The position numbers and the translations under genes are program-made. A stretch of 64,000 nt of DNA from Atopsyche davidsoni (Eukaryota; Arthropoda; Insecta; Trichoptera; Hydrobiosidae). This document shows, in pieces, positions 40,101 to 53,300 of this stretch; position 1 is the first letter of the stretch; each line of letters begins with the position of its first letter. The notes under the pieces were generated by a model. The model was not told the DNA's origin, did not search any database, and worked only from the letters and a program-made list of their open reading frames with translations. Location: NCBI GenBank assembly GCA_022113835.1, contig JAILWY010000002.1, positions 12,068,501-12,132,500 on the forward strand, in the 5' to 3' direction.

Positions 40101-43100
40101 CTCCGACGGGAGACATTCCGACCGATCTTTGCGGGGGGGCGATCGATCGATTTGCGACGAACCCGGGTCTGGCGCTCGGGGGAATCGCGACGGGAGCGCA
40201 CACATTTCGACGGGAATGCAATAGTACATAGTAAATAACGTGTGCACGGGTGCGACCGACACCGCCGAACGCGATGTATGAAATTTTATGAAAACGACGG
40301 GAATTTTCTGGAAACGCGCACCGAGCGGTCGGGTGCGTTTCGCTTCGCTCTAAGGAAGCGGGCGTTTCGATTGTATCCGGTTATTATGTAAACAAACGTC
40401 GTTTTCATAGGGTATTCAGTCAACCCAACCTGCGAAATCAGCCAAAAAGTATCAGGGCAGCATAATACACCGGGAGATATATACGTGAATATTTTTTTTA
40501 TTTTTTCATTTTTCGCATCTGGGATACTTGGGTTTCGCATTAGGATAGCAGCATGGCACAGGAGGTATATTTTTTTTAAAAAAATTTTAAAATTTCAACC
40601 CAACCGTGGTTTTTCGATGAAAAGCATCAGGATCGCAGACCTGTCGAGTGGATAAATAAATATATACATAAATATTGAAAGAAATTTTGCCGCCAAAGCC
40701 GCGAGACGGCGAGCGGGCGACGCGGGCCGCGGGCCGGCCGGCCGGCTAAGGAGACGCCGGAATGTGCGGAGGAACGCGTCGTCCGCCGCGAGCGAACCCG
40801 ACCCGGCGCGCCGCGGCATCGGGCCGGGACGCGTCGGGAGCGCAGACGGCGGCAGGACGTATAGAAAATGTTGATTGTTTTCATATTTTAATTCAATTGA
40901 TGAAAAAAAATTACGTCTGCCATTATTTATATTTTTTCGCCCCGGCCGGCGGCGGTGACGTCGCGAGCGTCGGTGTCGGCGCGACGGGAACGCGGACCGC
41001 TCCGACGGGAGACATTCCGACCGATCTTTGCGGGGGGGCGATCGATCGATTTGCGACGAACCCGGGTCTGGCGCTCGGGGGAATCGCGACGGGAGCGCAC
41101 ACATTTCGACGGGAATGCAATAGTACATAGTAAATAACGTGTGCACGGGTGCGACCGACACCGCCGAACGCGATGTATGAAATTTTATGAAAACGACGGG
41201 AATTTTCTGGAAACGCGCACCGAGCGGTCGGGTGCGTTTCGCTTCGCTCTAAGGAAGCGGGCGTTTCGATTGTATCCGGTTATTATGTAAACAAACGTCG
41301 TTTTCATAGGGTATTCAGTCAACCCAACCTGCGAAATCAGCCAAAAAGTATCAGGGCAGCATAATACACCGGGAGATATATACGTGAATATTTTTTTTAT
41401 TTTTTCATTTTTCGCATCTGGGATACTTGGGTTTCGCATTAGGATAGCAGCATGGCACAGGAGGTATATTTTTTTTAAAAAAATTTTAAAATTTCAACCC
41501 AACCGTGGTTTTTCGATGAAAAGCATCAGGATCGCAGACCTGTCGAGTGGATAAATAAATATATACATAAATATTGAAAGAAATTTTGCCGCCAAAGCCG
41601 CGAGACGGCGAGCGGGCGACGCGGGCCGCGGGCCGGCCGGCCGGCTAAGGAGACGCCGGAATGTGCGGAGGAACGCGTCGTCCGCCGCGAGCGAAACGGA
41701 CCCGGCGCGCCGCGGCATCGGGCCGGGACGCGTCGGGAGCGCAGACGGCGGCAGGACGTATAGAAAATGTTGATTGTTTTCATATTTTAATTCAATTGAT
41801 GAAAAAAAATTACGTCTGCCATTATTTATATTTTTTCGCCCCGGCCGGCGGCGGTGACGTCGCGAGCGTCGGTGTCGGCGCGACGGGAACGCGGACCGCT
41901 CCGACGGGAGACATTCCGACCGATCTTTGCGGGGGGGCGATCGATCGATTTGCGACGAACCCGGGTCTGGCGCTCGGGGGAATCGCGACGGGAGCGCACA
42001 CATTTCGACGGGAATGCAATAGTACATAGTAAATAACGTGTGCACGGGTGCGACCGACACCGCCGAACGCGATGTATGAAATTTTATGAAAACGACGGGA
42101 ATTTTCTGGAAACGCGCACCGAGCGGTCGGGTGCGTTTCGCTTCGCTCTAAGGAAGCGGGCGTTTCGATTGTATCCGGTTATTATGTAAACAAACGTCGT
42201 TTTCATAGGGTATTCAGTCAACCCAACCTGCGAAATCAGCCAAAAAGTATCAGGGCAGCATAATACACCGGGAGATATATACGTGAATATTTTTTTTATT
42301 TTTTCATTTTTCGCATCTGGGATACTTGGGTTTCGCATTAGGATAGCAGCATGGCACAGGAGGTATATTTTTTTTAAAAAAATTTTAAAATTTCAACCCA
42401 ACCGTGGTTTTTCGATGAAAAGCATCAGGATCGCAGACCTGTCGAGTGGATAAATAAATATATACATAAATATTGAAAGAAATTTTGCCGCCAAAGCCGC
42501 GAGACGGCGAGCGGGCGACGCGGGCCGCGGGCCGGCCGGCCGGCTAAGGAGACGCCGGAATGTGCGGAGGAACGCGTCGTCCGCCGCGAGCGAACCCGAC
42601 CCGGCGCGCCGCGGCATCGGGCCGGGACGCGTCGGGAGCGCAGACGGCGGCAGGACGTATAGAAAATGTCGATTGTTTTCATATTTTAATTCAATTGATG
42701 AAAAAAAATTACGTCTGCCATTATTTATATTTTTTCGCCCCGGCCGGCGGCGGTGACGTCGCGAGCGTCGGTGTCGGCGCGACGGGAACGCGGACCGCTC
42801 CGACGGGAGACATTCCGACCGATCTTTGCGGGGGGGCGATCGATCGATTTGCGACGAACCCGGGTCTGGCGCTCGGGGGAATCGCGACGGGAGCGCACAC
42901 ATTTCGACGGGAATGCAATAGTACATAGTAAATAACGTGTGCACGGGTGCGACCGACACCGCCGAACGCGATGTATGAAATTTTATGAAAACGACGGGAA
43001 TTTTCTGGAAACGCGCACCGAGCGGTCGGGTGCGTTTCGCTTCGCTCTAAGGAAGCGGGCGTTTCGATTGTATCCGGTTATTATGTAAACAAACGTCGTT

Positions 43101-44915
43101 TTCATAGGGTATTCAGTCAACCCAACCTGCGAAATCAGCCAAAGAGTATCAGGGCAGCATAATACACCGGGAGATATATACGTGAATATTTTTTTTATTT
43201 TTTCATTTTTCGCATCTGGGATACTTGGGTTTCGCATTAGGATAGCAGCATGGCACAGGAGGTATATTTTTTTTAAAAAAATTTTAAAATTTCAACCCAA
43301 CCGTGGTTTTTCGATGAAAAGCATCAGGATCGCAGACCTGTCGAGTGGATAAATAAATATATACATAAATATTGAAAGAAATTTTGCCGCCAAAGCCGCG
43401 AGACGGCGAGCGGGCGACGCGGGCCGCGGGCCGGCCGGCCGGCTAAGGAGACGCCGGAATGTGCGGAGGAACGCGTCGTCCGCCGCGAGCGAAACGGACC
43501 CGGCGCGCCGCGGCATCGGGCCGGGACGCGTCGGGAGCGCAGACGGCGGCAGGACGTATAGAAAATGTTGATTGTTTTCATATTTTAATTCAATTGATGA
43601 AAAAAAATTACGTCTGCCATTATTTATATTTTTTCGCCCCGGCCGGCGGCGGTGACGTCGCGAGCGTCGGTGTCGGCGCGACGGGAACGCGGACCGCTCC
43701 GACGGGAGACATTCCGACCGATCTTTGCGGGGGGGCGATCGATCGATTTGCGACGAACCCGGGTCTGGCGCTCGGGGGAATCGCGACGGGAGCGCACACA
43801 TTTCGACGGGAATGCAATAGTACATAGTAAATAACGTGTGCACGGGTGCGACCGACACCGCCGAACGCGATGTATTAAATTTTATGAAAACGACGGGAAT
43901 TTTCTGGAAACGCGCACCGAGCGGTCGGGTGCGTTTCGCTTCGCTCTAAGGAAGCGGGCGTTTCGATTGTATCCGGTTATTATGTAAACAAACGTCGTTT
44001 TCATAGGGTATTCAGTCAACCCAACCTGCGAAATCAGCCAAAGAGTATCAGGGCAGCATAATACACCGGGAGATATATACGTGAATATTTTTTTTATTTT
44101 TTCATTTTTCGCATCTGGGATACTTGGGTTTCGCATTAGGATAGCAGCATGGCACAGGAGGTATATTTTTTTTAAAAAAATTTTAAAATTTCAACCCAAC
44201 CGTGGTTTTTCGATGAAAAGCATCAGGATCGCAGACCTGTCGAGTGGATAAATAAATATATACATAAATATTGAAAGAAATTTTGCCGCCAAAGCCGCGA
44301 GACGGCGAGCGGGCGACGCGGGCCGCGGGCCGGCCGGCCGGCTAAGGAGACGCCGGAATGTGCGGAGGAACGCGTCGTCCGCCGCGAGCGAACCCGACCC
44401 GGCGCGCCGCGGCATCGGGCCGGGACGCGTCGGGAGCGCAGACGGCGGCAGGACGTATAGAAAATGTCGATTGTTTTCATATTTTAATTCAATTGATGAA
44501 AAAAAATTACGTCTGCCATTATTTATATTTTTTCGCCCCGGCCGGCGGCGGTGACGTCGCGAGCGTCGGTGTCGGCGCGACGGGAACGCGGACCGCTCCG
44601 ACGGGAGACATTCCGACCGATCTTTGCGGGGGGGCGATCGATCGATTTGCGACGAACCCGGGTCTGGCGCTCGGGGGAATCGCGACGGGAGCGCACACAT
44701 TTCGACGGGAATGCAATAGTACATAGTAAATAACGTGTGCACGGGTGCGACCGACACCGCCGAACGCGATGTATGAAATTTTATGAAAACGACGGGAATT
44801 TTCTGGAAACGCGCACCGAGCGGTCGGGTGCGTTTCGCTTCGCTCTAAGGAAGCGGGCGTTTCGATTGTATCCGGTTATTATGTAAACAAACGTCGTTTT
44901 CATAGGGTATTCAGT
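34128..44915. repeat. Copies 39-50, the most variant-rich part of the array
   Basis: Twelve full-length copies. T452C is in copies 39, 40, 45, 48 and 50. C377A/C379G is in copies 41, 42, 44, 47 and 49. T76A is in copies 42 and 43, here without the T165A change that accompanies it in copies 26 and 28. A27G is in copies 49 (43144) and 50. G759T is in copy 49 (43876). Only copy 46 looks like the consensus. Confidence 0.92.
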
Positions 44916-47900
44916 CAACCCAACCTGCGAAATCAGCCAAAAAGTATCAGGGCAGCATAATACACCGGGAGATATATACGTGAATATTTTTTTTATTTTT
45001 TCATTTTTCGCATCTGGGATACTTGGGTTTCGCATTAGGATAGCAGCATGGCACAGGAGGTATATTTTTTTTAAAAAAATTTTAAAATTTCAACCCAACC
45101 GTGGTTTTTCGATGAAAAGCATCAGGATCGCAGACCTGTCGAGTGGATAAATAAATATATACATAAATATTGAAAGAAATTTTGCCGCCAAAGCCGCGAG
45201 ACGGCGAGCGGGCGACGCGGGCCGCGGGCCGGCCGGCCGGCTAAGGAGACGCCGGAATGTGCGGAGGAACGCGTCGTCCGCCGCGAGCGAACCCGACCCG
45301 GCGCGCCGCGGCATCGGGCCGGGACGCGTCGGGAGCGCAGACGGCGGCAGGACGTATAGAAAATGTTGATTGTTTTCATATTTTAATTCAATTGATGAAA
45401 AAAAATTACGTCTGCCATTATTTATATTTTTTCGCCCCGGCCGGCGGCGGTGACGTCGCGAGCGTCGGTGTCGGCGCGACGGGAACGCGGACCGCTCCGA
45501 CGGGAGACATTCCGACCGATCTTTGCGGGGGGGCGATCGATCGATTTGCGACGAACCCGGGTCTGGCGCTCGGGGGAATCGCGACGGGAGCGCACACATT
45601 TCGACGGGAATGCAATAGTACATAGTAAATAACGTGTGCACGGGTGCGACCGACACCGCCGAACGCGATGTATGAAATTTTATGAAAACGACGGGAATTT
45701 TCTGGAAACGCGCACCGAGCGGTCGGGTGCGTTTCGCTTCGCTCTAAGGAAGCGGGCGTTTCGATTGTATCCGGTTATTATGTAAACAAACGTCGTTTTC
45801 ATAGGGTATTCAGTCAACCCAACCTGCGAAATCAGCCAAAAAGTATCAGGGCAGCATAATACACCGGGAGATATATACGTGAATATTTTTTTTATTTTTT
45901 CATTTTTCGCATCTGGGATACTTGGGTTTCGCATTAGGATAGCAGCATGGCACAGGAGGTATATTTTTTTTAAAAAAATTTTAAAATTTCAACCCAACCG
46001 TGGTTTTTCGATGAAAAGCATCAGGATCGCAGACCTGTCGAGTGGATAAATAAATATATACATAAATATTGAAAGAAATTTTGCCGCCAAAGCCGCGAGA
46101 CGGCGAGCGGGCGACGCGGGCCGCGGGCCGGCCGGCCGGCTAAGGAGACGCCGGAATGTGCGGAGGAACGCGTCGTCCGCCGCGAGCGAACCCGACCCGG
46201 CGCGCCGCGGCATCGGGCCGGGACGCGTCGGGAGCGCAGACGGCGGCAGGACGTATAGAAAATGTTGATTGTTTTCATATTTTAATTCAATTGATGAAAA
46301 AAAATTACGTCTGCCATTATTTATATTTTTTCGCCCCGGCCGGCGGCGGTGACGTCGCGAGCGTCGGTGTCGGCGCGACGGGAACGCGGACCGCTCCGAC
46401 GGGAGACATTCCGACCGATCTTTGCGGGGGGGCGATCGATCGATTTGCGACGAACCCGGGTCTGGCGCTCGGGGGAATCGCGACGGGAGCGCACACATTT
46501 CGACGGGAATGCAATAGTACATAGTAAATAACGTGTGCACGGGTGCGACCGACACCGCCGAACGCGATGTATGAAATTTTATGAAAACGACGGGAATTTT
46601 CTGGAAACGCGCACCGAGCGGTCGGGTGCGTTTCGCTTCGCTCTAAGGAAGCGGGCGTTTCGATTGTATCCGGTTATTATGTAAACAAACGTCGTTTTCA
46701 TAGGGTATTCAGTCAACCCAACCTGCGAAATCAGCCAAAAAGTATCAGGGCAGCATAATACACCGGGAGATATATACGTGAATATTTTTTTTATTTTTTC
46801 ATTTTTCGCATCTGGGATACTTGGGTTTCGCATTAGGATAGCAGCATGGCACAGGAGGTATATTTTTTTTAAAAAAATTTTAAAATTTCAACCCAACCGT
46901 GGTTTTTCGATGAAAAGCATCAGGATCGCAGACCTGTCGAGTGGATAAATAAATATATACATAAATATTGAAAGAAATTTTGCCGCCAAAGCCGCGAGAC
47001 GGCGAGCGGGCGACGCGGGCCGCGGGCCGGCCGGCCGGCTAAGGAGACGCCGGAATGTGCGGAGGAACGCGTCGTCCGCCGCGAGCGAACCCGACCCGGC
47101 GCGCCGCGGCATCGGGCCGGGACGCGTCGGGAGCGCAGACGGCGGCAGGACGTATAGAAAATGTTGATTGTTTTCATATTTTAATTCAATTGATGAAAAA
47201 AAATTACGTCTGCCATTATTTATATTTTTTCGCCCCGGCCGGCGGCGGTGACGTCGCGAGCGTCGGTGTCGGCGCGACGGGAACGCGGACCGCTCCGACG
47301 GGAGACATTCCGACCGATCTTTGCGGGGGGGCGATCGATCGATTTGCGACGAACCCGGGTCTGGCGCTCGGGGGAATCGCGACGGGAGCGCACACATTTC
47401 GACGGGAATGCAATAGTACATAGTAAATAACGTGTGCACGGGTGCGACCGACACCGCCGAACGCGATGTATGAAATTTTATGAAAACGACGGGAATTTTC
47501 TGGAAACGCGCACCGAGCGGTCGGGTGCGTTTCGCTTCGCTCTAAGGAAGCGGGCGTTTCGATTGTATCCGGTTATTATGTAAACAAACGTCGTTTTCAT
47601 AGGGTATTCAGTCAACCCAACCTGCGAAATCAGCCAAAAAGTATCAGGGCAGCATAATACACCGGGAGATATATACGTGAATATTTTTTTTATTTTTTCA
47701 TTTTTCGCATCTGGGATACTTGGGTTTCGCATTAGGATAGCAGCATGGCACAGGAGGTATATTTTTTTTTAAAAAATTTTAAAATTTCAACCCAACCGTG
47801 GTTTTTCGATGAAAAGCATCAGGATCGCAGACCTGTCGAGTGGATAAATAAATATATACATAAATATTGAAAGAAATTTTGCCGCCAAAGCCGCGAGACG

Positions 47901-50309
47901 GCGAGCGGGCGACGCGGGCCGCGGGCCGGCCGGCCGGCTAAGGAGACGCCGGAATGTGCGGAGGAACGCGTCGTCCGCCGCGAGCGAACCCGACCCGGCG
48001 CGCCGCGGCATCGGGCCGGGACGCGTCGGGAGCGCAGACGGCGGCAGGACGTATAGAAAATGTTGATTGTTTTCATATTTTAATTCAATTGATGAAAAAA
48101 AATTACGTCTGCCATTATTTATATTTTTTCGCCCCGGCCGGCGGCGGTGACGTCGCGAGCGTCGGTGTCGGCGCGACGGGAACGCGGACCGCTCCGACGG
48201 GAGACATTCCGACCGATCTTTGCGGGGGGGCGATCGATCGATTTGCGACGAACCCGGGTCTGGCGCTCGGGGGAATCGCGACGGGAGCGCACACATTTCG
48301 ACGGGAATGCAATAGTACATAGTAAATAACGTGTGCACGGGTGCGACCGACACCGCCGAACGCGATGTATGAAATTTTATGAAAACGACGGGAATTTTCT
48401 GGAAACGCGCACCGAGCGGTCGGGTGCGTTTCGCTTCGCTCTAAGGAAGCGGGCGTTTCGATTGTATCCGGTTATTATGTAAACAAACGTCGTTTTCATA
48501 GGGTATTCAGTCAACCCAACCTGCGAAATCAGCCAAAGAGTATCAGGGCAGCATAATACACCGGGAGATATATACGTGAATATTTTTTTTATTTTTTCAT
48601 TTTTCGCATCTGGGATACTTGGGTTTCGCATTAGGATAGCAGCATGGCACAGGAGGTATATTTTTTTTTAAAAAATTTTAAAATTTCAACCCAACCGTGG
48701 TTTTTCGATGAAAAGCATCAGGATCGCAGACCTGTCGAGTGGATAAATAAATATATACATAAATATTGAAAGAAATTTTGCCGCCAAAGCCGCGAGACGG
48801 CGAGCGGGCGACGCGGGCCGCGGGCCGGCCGGCCGGCTAAGGAGACGCCGGAATGTGCGGAGGAACGCGTCGTCCGCCGCGAGCGAACCCGACCCGGCGC
48901 GCCGCGGCATCGGGCCGGGACGCGTCGGGAGCGCAGACGGCGGCAGGACGTATAGAAAATGTCGATTGTTTTCATATTTTAATTCAATTGATGAAAAAAA
49001 ATTACGTCTGCCATTATTTATATTTTTTCGCCCCGGCCGGCGGCGGTGACGTCGCGAGCGTCGGTGTCGGCGCGACGGGAACGCGGACCGCTCCGACGGG
49101 AGACATTCCGACCGATCTTTGCGGGGGGGCGATCGATCGATTTGCGACGAACCCGGGTCTGGCGCTCGGGGGAATCGCGACGGGAGCGCACACATTTCGA
49201 CGGGAATGCAATAGTACATAGTAAATAACGTGTGCACGGGTGCGACCGACACCGCCGAACGCGATGTATTAAATTTTATGAAAACGACGGGAATTTTCTG
49301 GAAACGCGCACCGAGCGGTCGGGTGCGTTTCGCTTCGCTCTAAGGAAGCGGGCGTTTCGATTGTATCCGGTTATTATGTAAACAAACGTCGTTTTCATAG
49401 GGTATTCAGTCAACCCAACCTGCGAAATCAGCCAAAAAGTATCAGGGCAGCATAATACACCGGGAGATATATACGTGAATATTTTTTTTATTTTTTCATT
49501 TTTCGCATCTGGGATACTTGGGTTTCGCATTAGGATAGCAGCATGGCACAGGAGGTATATTTTTTTTAAAAAAATTTTAAAATTTCAACCCAACCGTGGT
49601 TTTTCGATGAAAAGCATCAGGATCGCAGACCTGTCGAGTGGATAAATAAATATATACATAAATATTGAAAGAAATTTTGCCGCCAAAGCCGCGAGACGGC
49701 GAGCGGGCGACGCGGGCCGCGGGCCGGCCGGCCGGCTAAGGAGACGCCGGAATGTGCGGAGGAACGCGTCGTCCGCCGCGAGCGAACCCGACCCGGCGCG
49801 CCGCGGCATCGGGCCGGGACGCGTCGGGAGCGCAGACGGCGGCAGGACGTATAGAAAATGTCGATTGTTTTCATATTTTAATTCAATTGATGAAAAAAAA
49901 TTACGTCTGCCATTATTTATATTTTTTCGCCCCGGCCGGCGGCGGTGACGTCGCGAGCGTCGGTGTCGGCGCGACGGGAACGCGGACCGCTCCGACGGGA
50001 GACATTCCGACCGATCTTTGCGGGGGGGCGATCGATCGATTTGCGACGAACCCGGGTCTGGCGCTCGGGGGAATCGCGACGGGAGCGCACACATTTCGAC
50101 GGGAATGCAATAGTACATAGTAAATAACGTGTGCACGGGTGCGACCGACACCGCCGAACGCGATGTATGAAATTTTATGAAAACGACGGGAATTTTCTGG
50201 AAACGCGCACCGAGCGGTCGGGTGCGTTTCGCTTCGCTCTAAGGAAGCGGGCGTTTCGATTGTATCCGGTTATTATGTAAACAAACGTCGTTTTCATAGG
50301 GTATTCAGT
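44916..50309. repeat. Copies 51-56, consensus copies followed by a variant cluster
   Basis: Copies 51-53 look like the consensus. Copy 54 (47613-48511) has the T9A6 tract. Copy 55 (48512-49410) combines A27G, T9A6, T452C and G759T (49270), the most diverged full-length haplotype in the window. Copy 56 (49411-50309) has T452C only. Confidence 0.93.
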
Positions 50310-53300
50310 CAACCCAACCTGCGAAATCAGCCAAAAAGTATCAGGGCAGCATAATACACCGGGAGATATATACGTGAATATTTTTTTTATTTTTTCATTT
50401 TTCGCATCTGGGATACTTGGGTTTCGCATTAGGATAGCAGCATGGCACAGGAGGTATATTTTTTTTAAAAAAATTTTAAAATTTCAACCCAACCGTGGTT
50501 TTTCGATGAAAAGCATCAGGATCGCAGACCTGTCGAGTGGATAAATAAATATATACATAAATATTGAAAGAAATTTTGCCGCCAAAGCCGCGAGACGGCG
50601 AGCGGGCGACGCGGGCCGCGGGCCGGCCGGCCGGCTAAGGAGACGCCGGAATGTGCGGAGGAACGCGTCGTCCGCCGCGAGCGAACCCGACCCGGCGCGC
50701 CGCGGCATCGGGCCGGGACGCGTCGGGAGCGCAGACGGCGGCAGGACGTATAGAAAATGTTGATTGTTTTCATATTTTAATTCAATTGATGAAAAAAAAT
50801 TACGTCTGCCATTATTTATATTTTTTCGCCCCGGCCGGCGGCGGTGACGTCGCGAGCGTCGGTGTCGGCGCGACGGGAACGCGGACCGCTCCGACGGGAG
50901 ACATTCCGACCGATCTTTGCGGGGGGGCGATCGATCGATTTGCGACGAACCCGGGTCTGGCGCTCGGGGGAATCGCGACGGGAGCGCACACATTTCGACG
51001 GGAATGCAATAGTACATAGTAAATAACGTGTGCACGGGTGCGACCGACACCGCCGAACGCGATGTATGAAATTTTATGAAAACGACGGGAATTTTCTGGA
51101 AACGCGCACCGAGCGGTCGGGTGCGTTTCGCTTCGCTCTAAGGAAGCGGGCGTTTCGATTGTATCCGGTTATTATGTAAACAAACGTCGTTTTCATAGGG
51201 TATTCAGTCAACCCAACCTGCGAAATCAGCCAAAAAGTATCAGGGCAGCATAATACACCGGGAGATATATACGTGAATATTTTTTTTATTTTTTCATTTT
51301 TCGCATCTGGGATACTTGGGTTTCGCATTAGGATAGCAGCATGGCACAGGAGGTATATTTTTTTTAAAAAAATTTTAAAATTTCAACCCAACCGTGGTTT
51401 TTCGATGAAAAGCATCAGGATCGCAGACCTGTCGAGTGGATAAATAAATATATACATAAATATTGAAAGAAATTTTGCCGCCAAAGCCGCGAGACGGCGA
51501 GCGGGCGACGCGGGCCGCGGGCCGGCCGGCCGGCTAAGGAGACGCCGGAATGTGCGGAGGAACGCGTCGTCCGCCGCGAGCGAACCCGACCCGGCGCGCC
51601 GCGGCATCGGGCCGGGACGCGTCGGGAGCGCAGACGGCGGCAGGACGTATAGAAAATGTTGATTGTTTTCATATTTTAATTCAATTGATGAAAAAAAATT
51701 ACGTCTGCCATTATTTATATTTTTTCGCCCCGGCCGGCGGCGGTGACGTCGCGAGCGTCGGTGTCGGCGCGACGGGAACGCGGACCGCTCCGACGGGAGA
51801 CATTCCGACCGATCTTTGCGGGGGGGCGATCGATCGATTTGCGACGAACCCGGGTCTGGCGCTCGGGGGAATCGCGACGGGAGCGCACACATTTCGACGG
51901 GAATGCAATAGTACATAGTAAATAACGTGTGCACGGGTGCGACCGACACCGCCGAACGCGATGTATGAAATTTTATGAAAACGACGGGAATTTTCTGGAA
52001 ACGCGCACCGAGCGGTCGGGTGCGTTTCGCTTCGCTCTAAGGAAGCGGGCGTTTCGATTGTATCCGGTTATTATGTAAACAAACGTCGTTTTCATAGGGT
52101 ATTCAGTCAACCCAACCTGCGAAATCAGCCAAAAAGTATCAGGGCAGCATAATACACCGGGAGATATATACGTGAATATTTTTTTTATTTTTTCATTTTT
52201 CGCATCTGGGATACTTGGGTTTCGCATTAGGATAGCAGCATGGCACAGGAGGTATATTTTTTTTAAAAAAATTTTAAAATTTCAACCCAACCGTGGTTTT
52301 TCGATGAAAAGCATCAGGATCGCAGACCTGTCGAGTGGATAAATAAATATATACATAAATATTGAAAGAAATTTTGCCGCCAAAGCCGCGAGACGGCGAG
52401 CGGGCGACGCGGGCCGCGGGCCGGCCGGCCGGCTAAGGAGACGCCGGAATGTGCGGAGGAACGCGTCGTCCGCCGCGAGCGAACCCGACCCGGCGCGCCG
52501 CGGCATCGGGCCGGGACGCGTCGGGAGCGCAGACGGCGGCAGGACGTATAGAAAATGTTGATTGTTTTCATATTTTAATTCAATTGATGAAAAAAAATTA
52601 CGTCTGCCATTATTTATATTTTTTCGCCCCGGCCGGCGGCGGTGACGTCGCGAGCGTCGGTGTCGGCGCGACGGGAACGCGGACCGCTCCGACGGGAGAC
52701 ATTCCGACCGATCTTTGCGGGGGGGCGATCGATCGATTTGCGACGAACCCGGGTCTGGCGCTCGGGGGAATCGCGACGGGAGCGCACACATTTCGACGGG
52801 AATGCAATAGTACATAGTAAATAACGTGTGCACGGGTGCGACCGACACCGCCGAACGCGATGTATGAAATTTTATGAAAACGACGGGAATTTTCTGGAAA
52901 CGCGCACCGAGCGGTCGGGTGCGTTTCGCTTCGCTCTAAGGAAGCGGGCGTTTCGATTGTATCCGGTTATTATGTAAACAAACGTCGTTTTCATAGGGTA
53001 TTCAGTCAACCCAACCTGCGAAATCAGCCAAAAAGTATCAGGGCAGCATAATACACCGGGAGATATATACGTGAATATTTTTTTTATTTTTTCATTTTTC
53101 GCATCTGGGATACTTGGGTTTCGCATTAGGATAGCAGCATGGCACAGGAGGTATATTTTTTTTAAAAAAATTTTAAAATTTCAACCCAACCGTGGTTTTT
53201 CGATGAAAAGCATCAGGATCGCAGACCTGTCGAGTGGATAAATAAATATATACATAAATATTGAAAGAAATTTTGCCGCCAAAGCCGCGAGACGGCGAGC

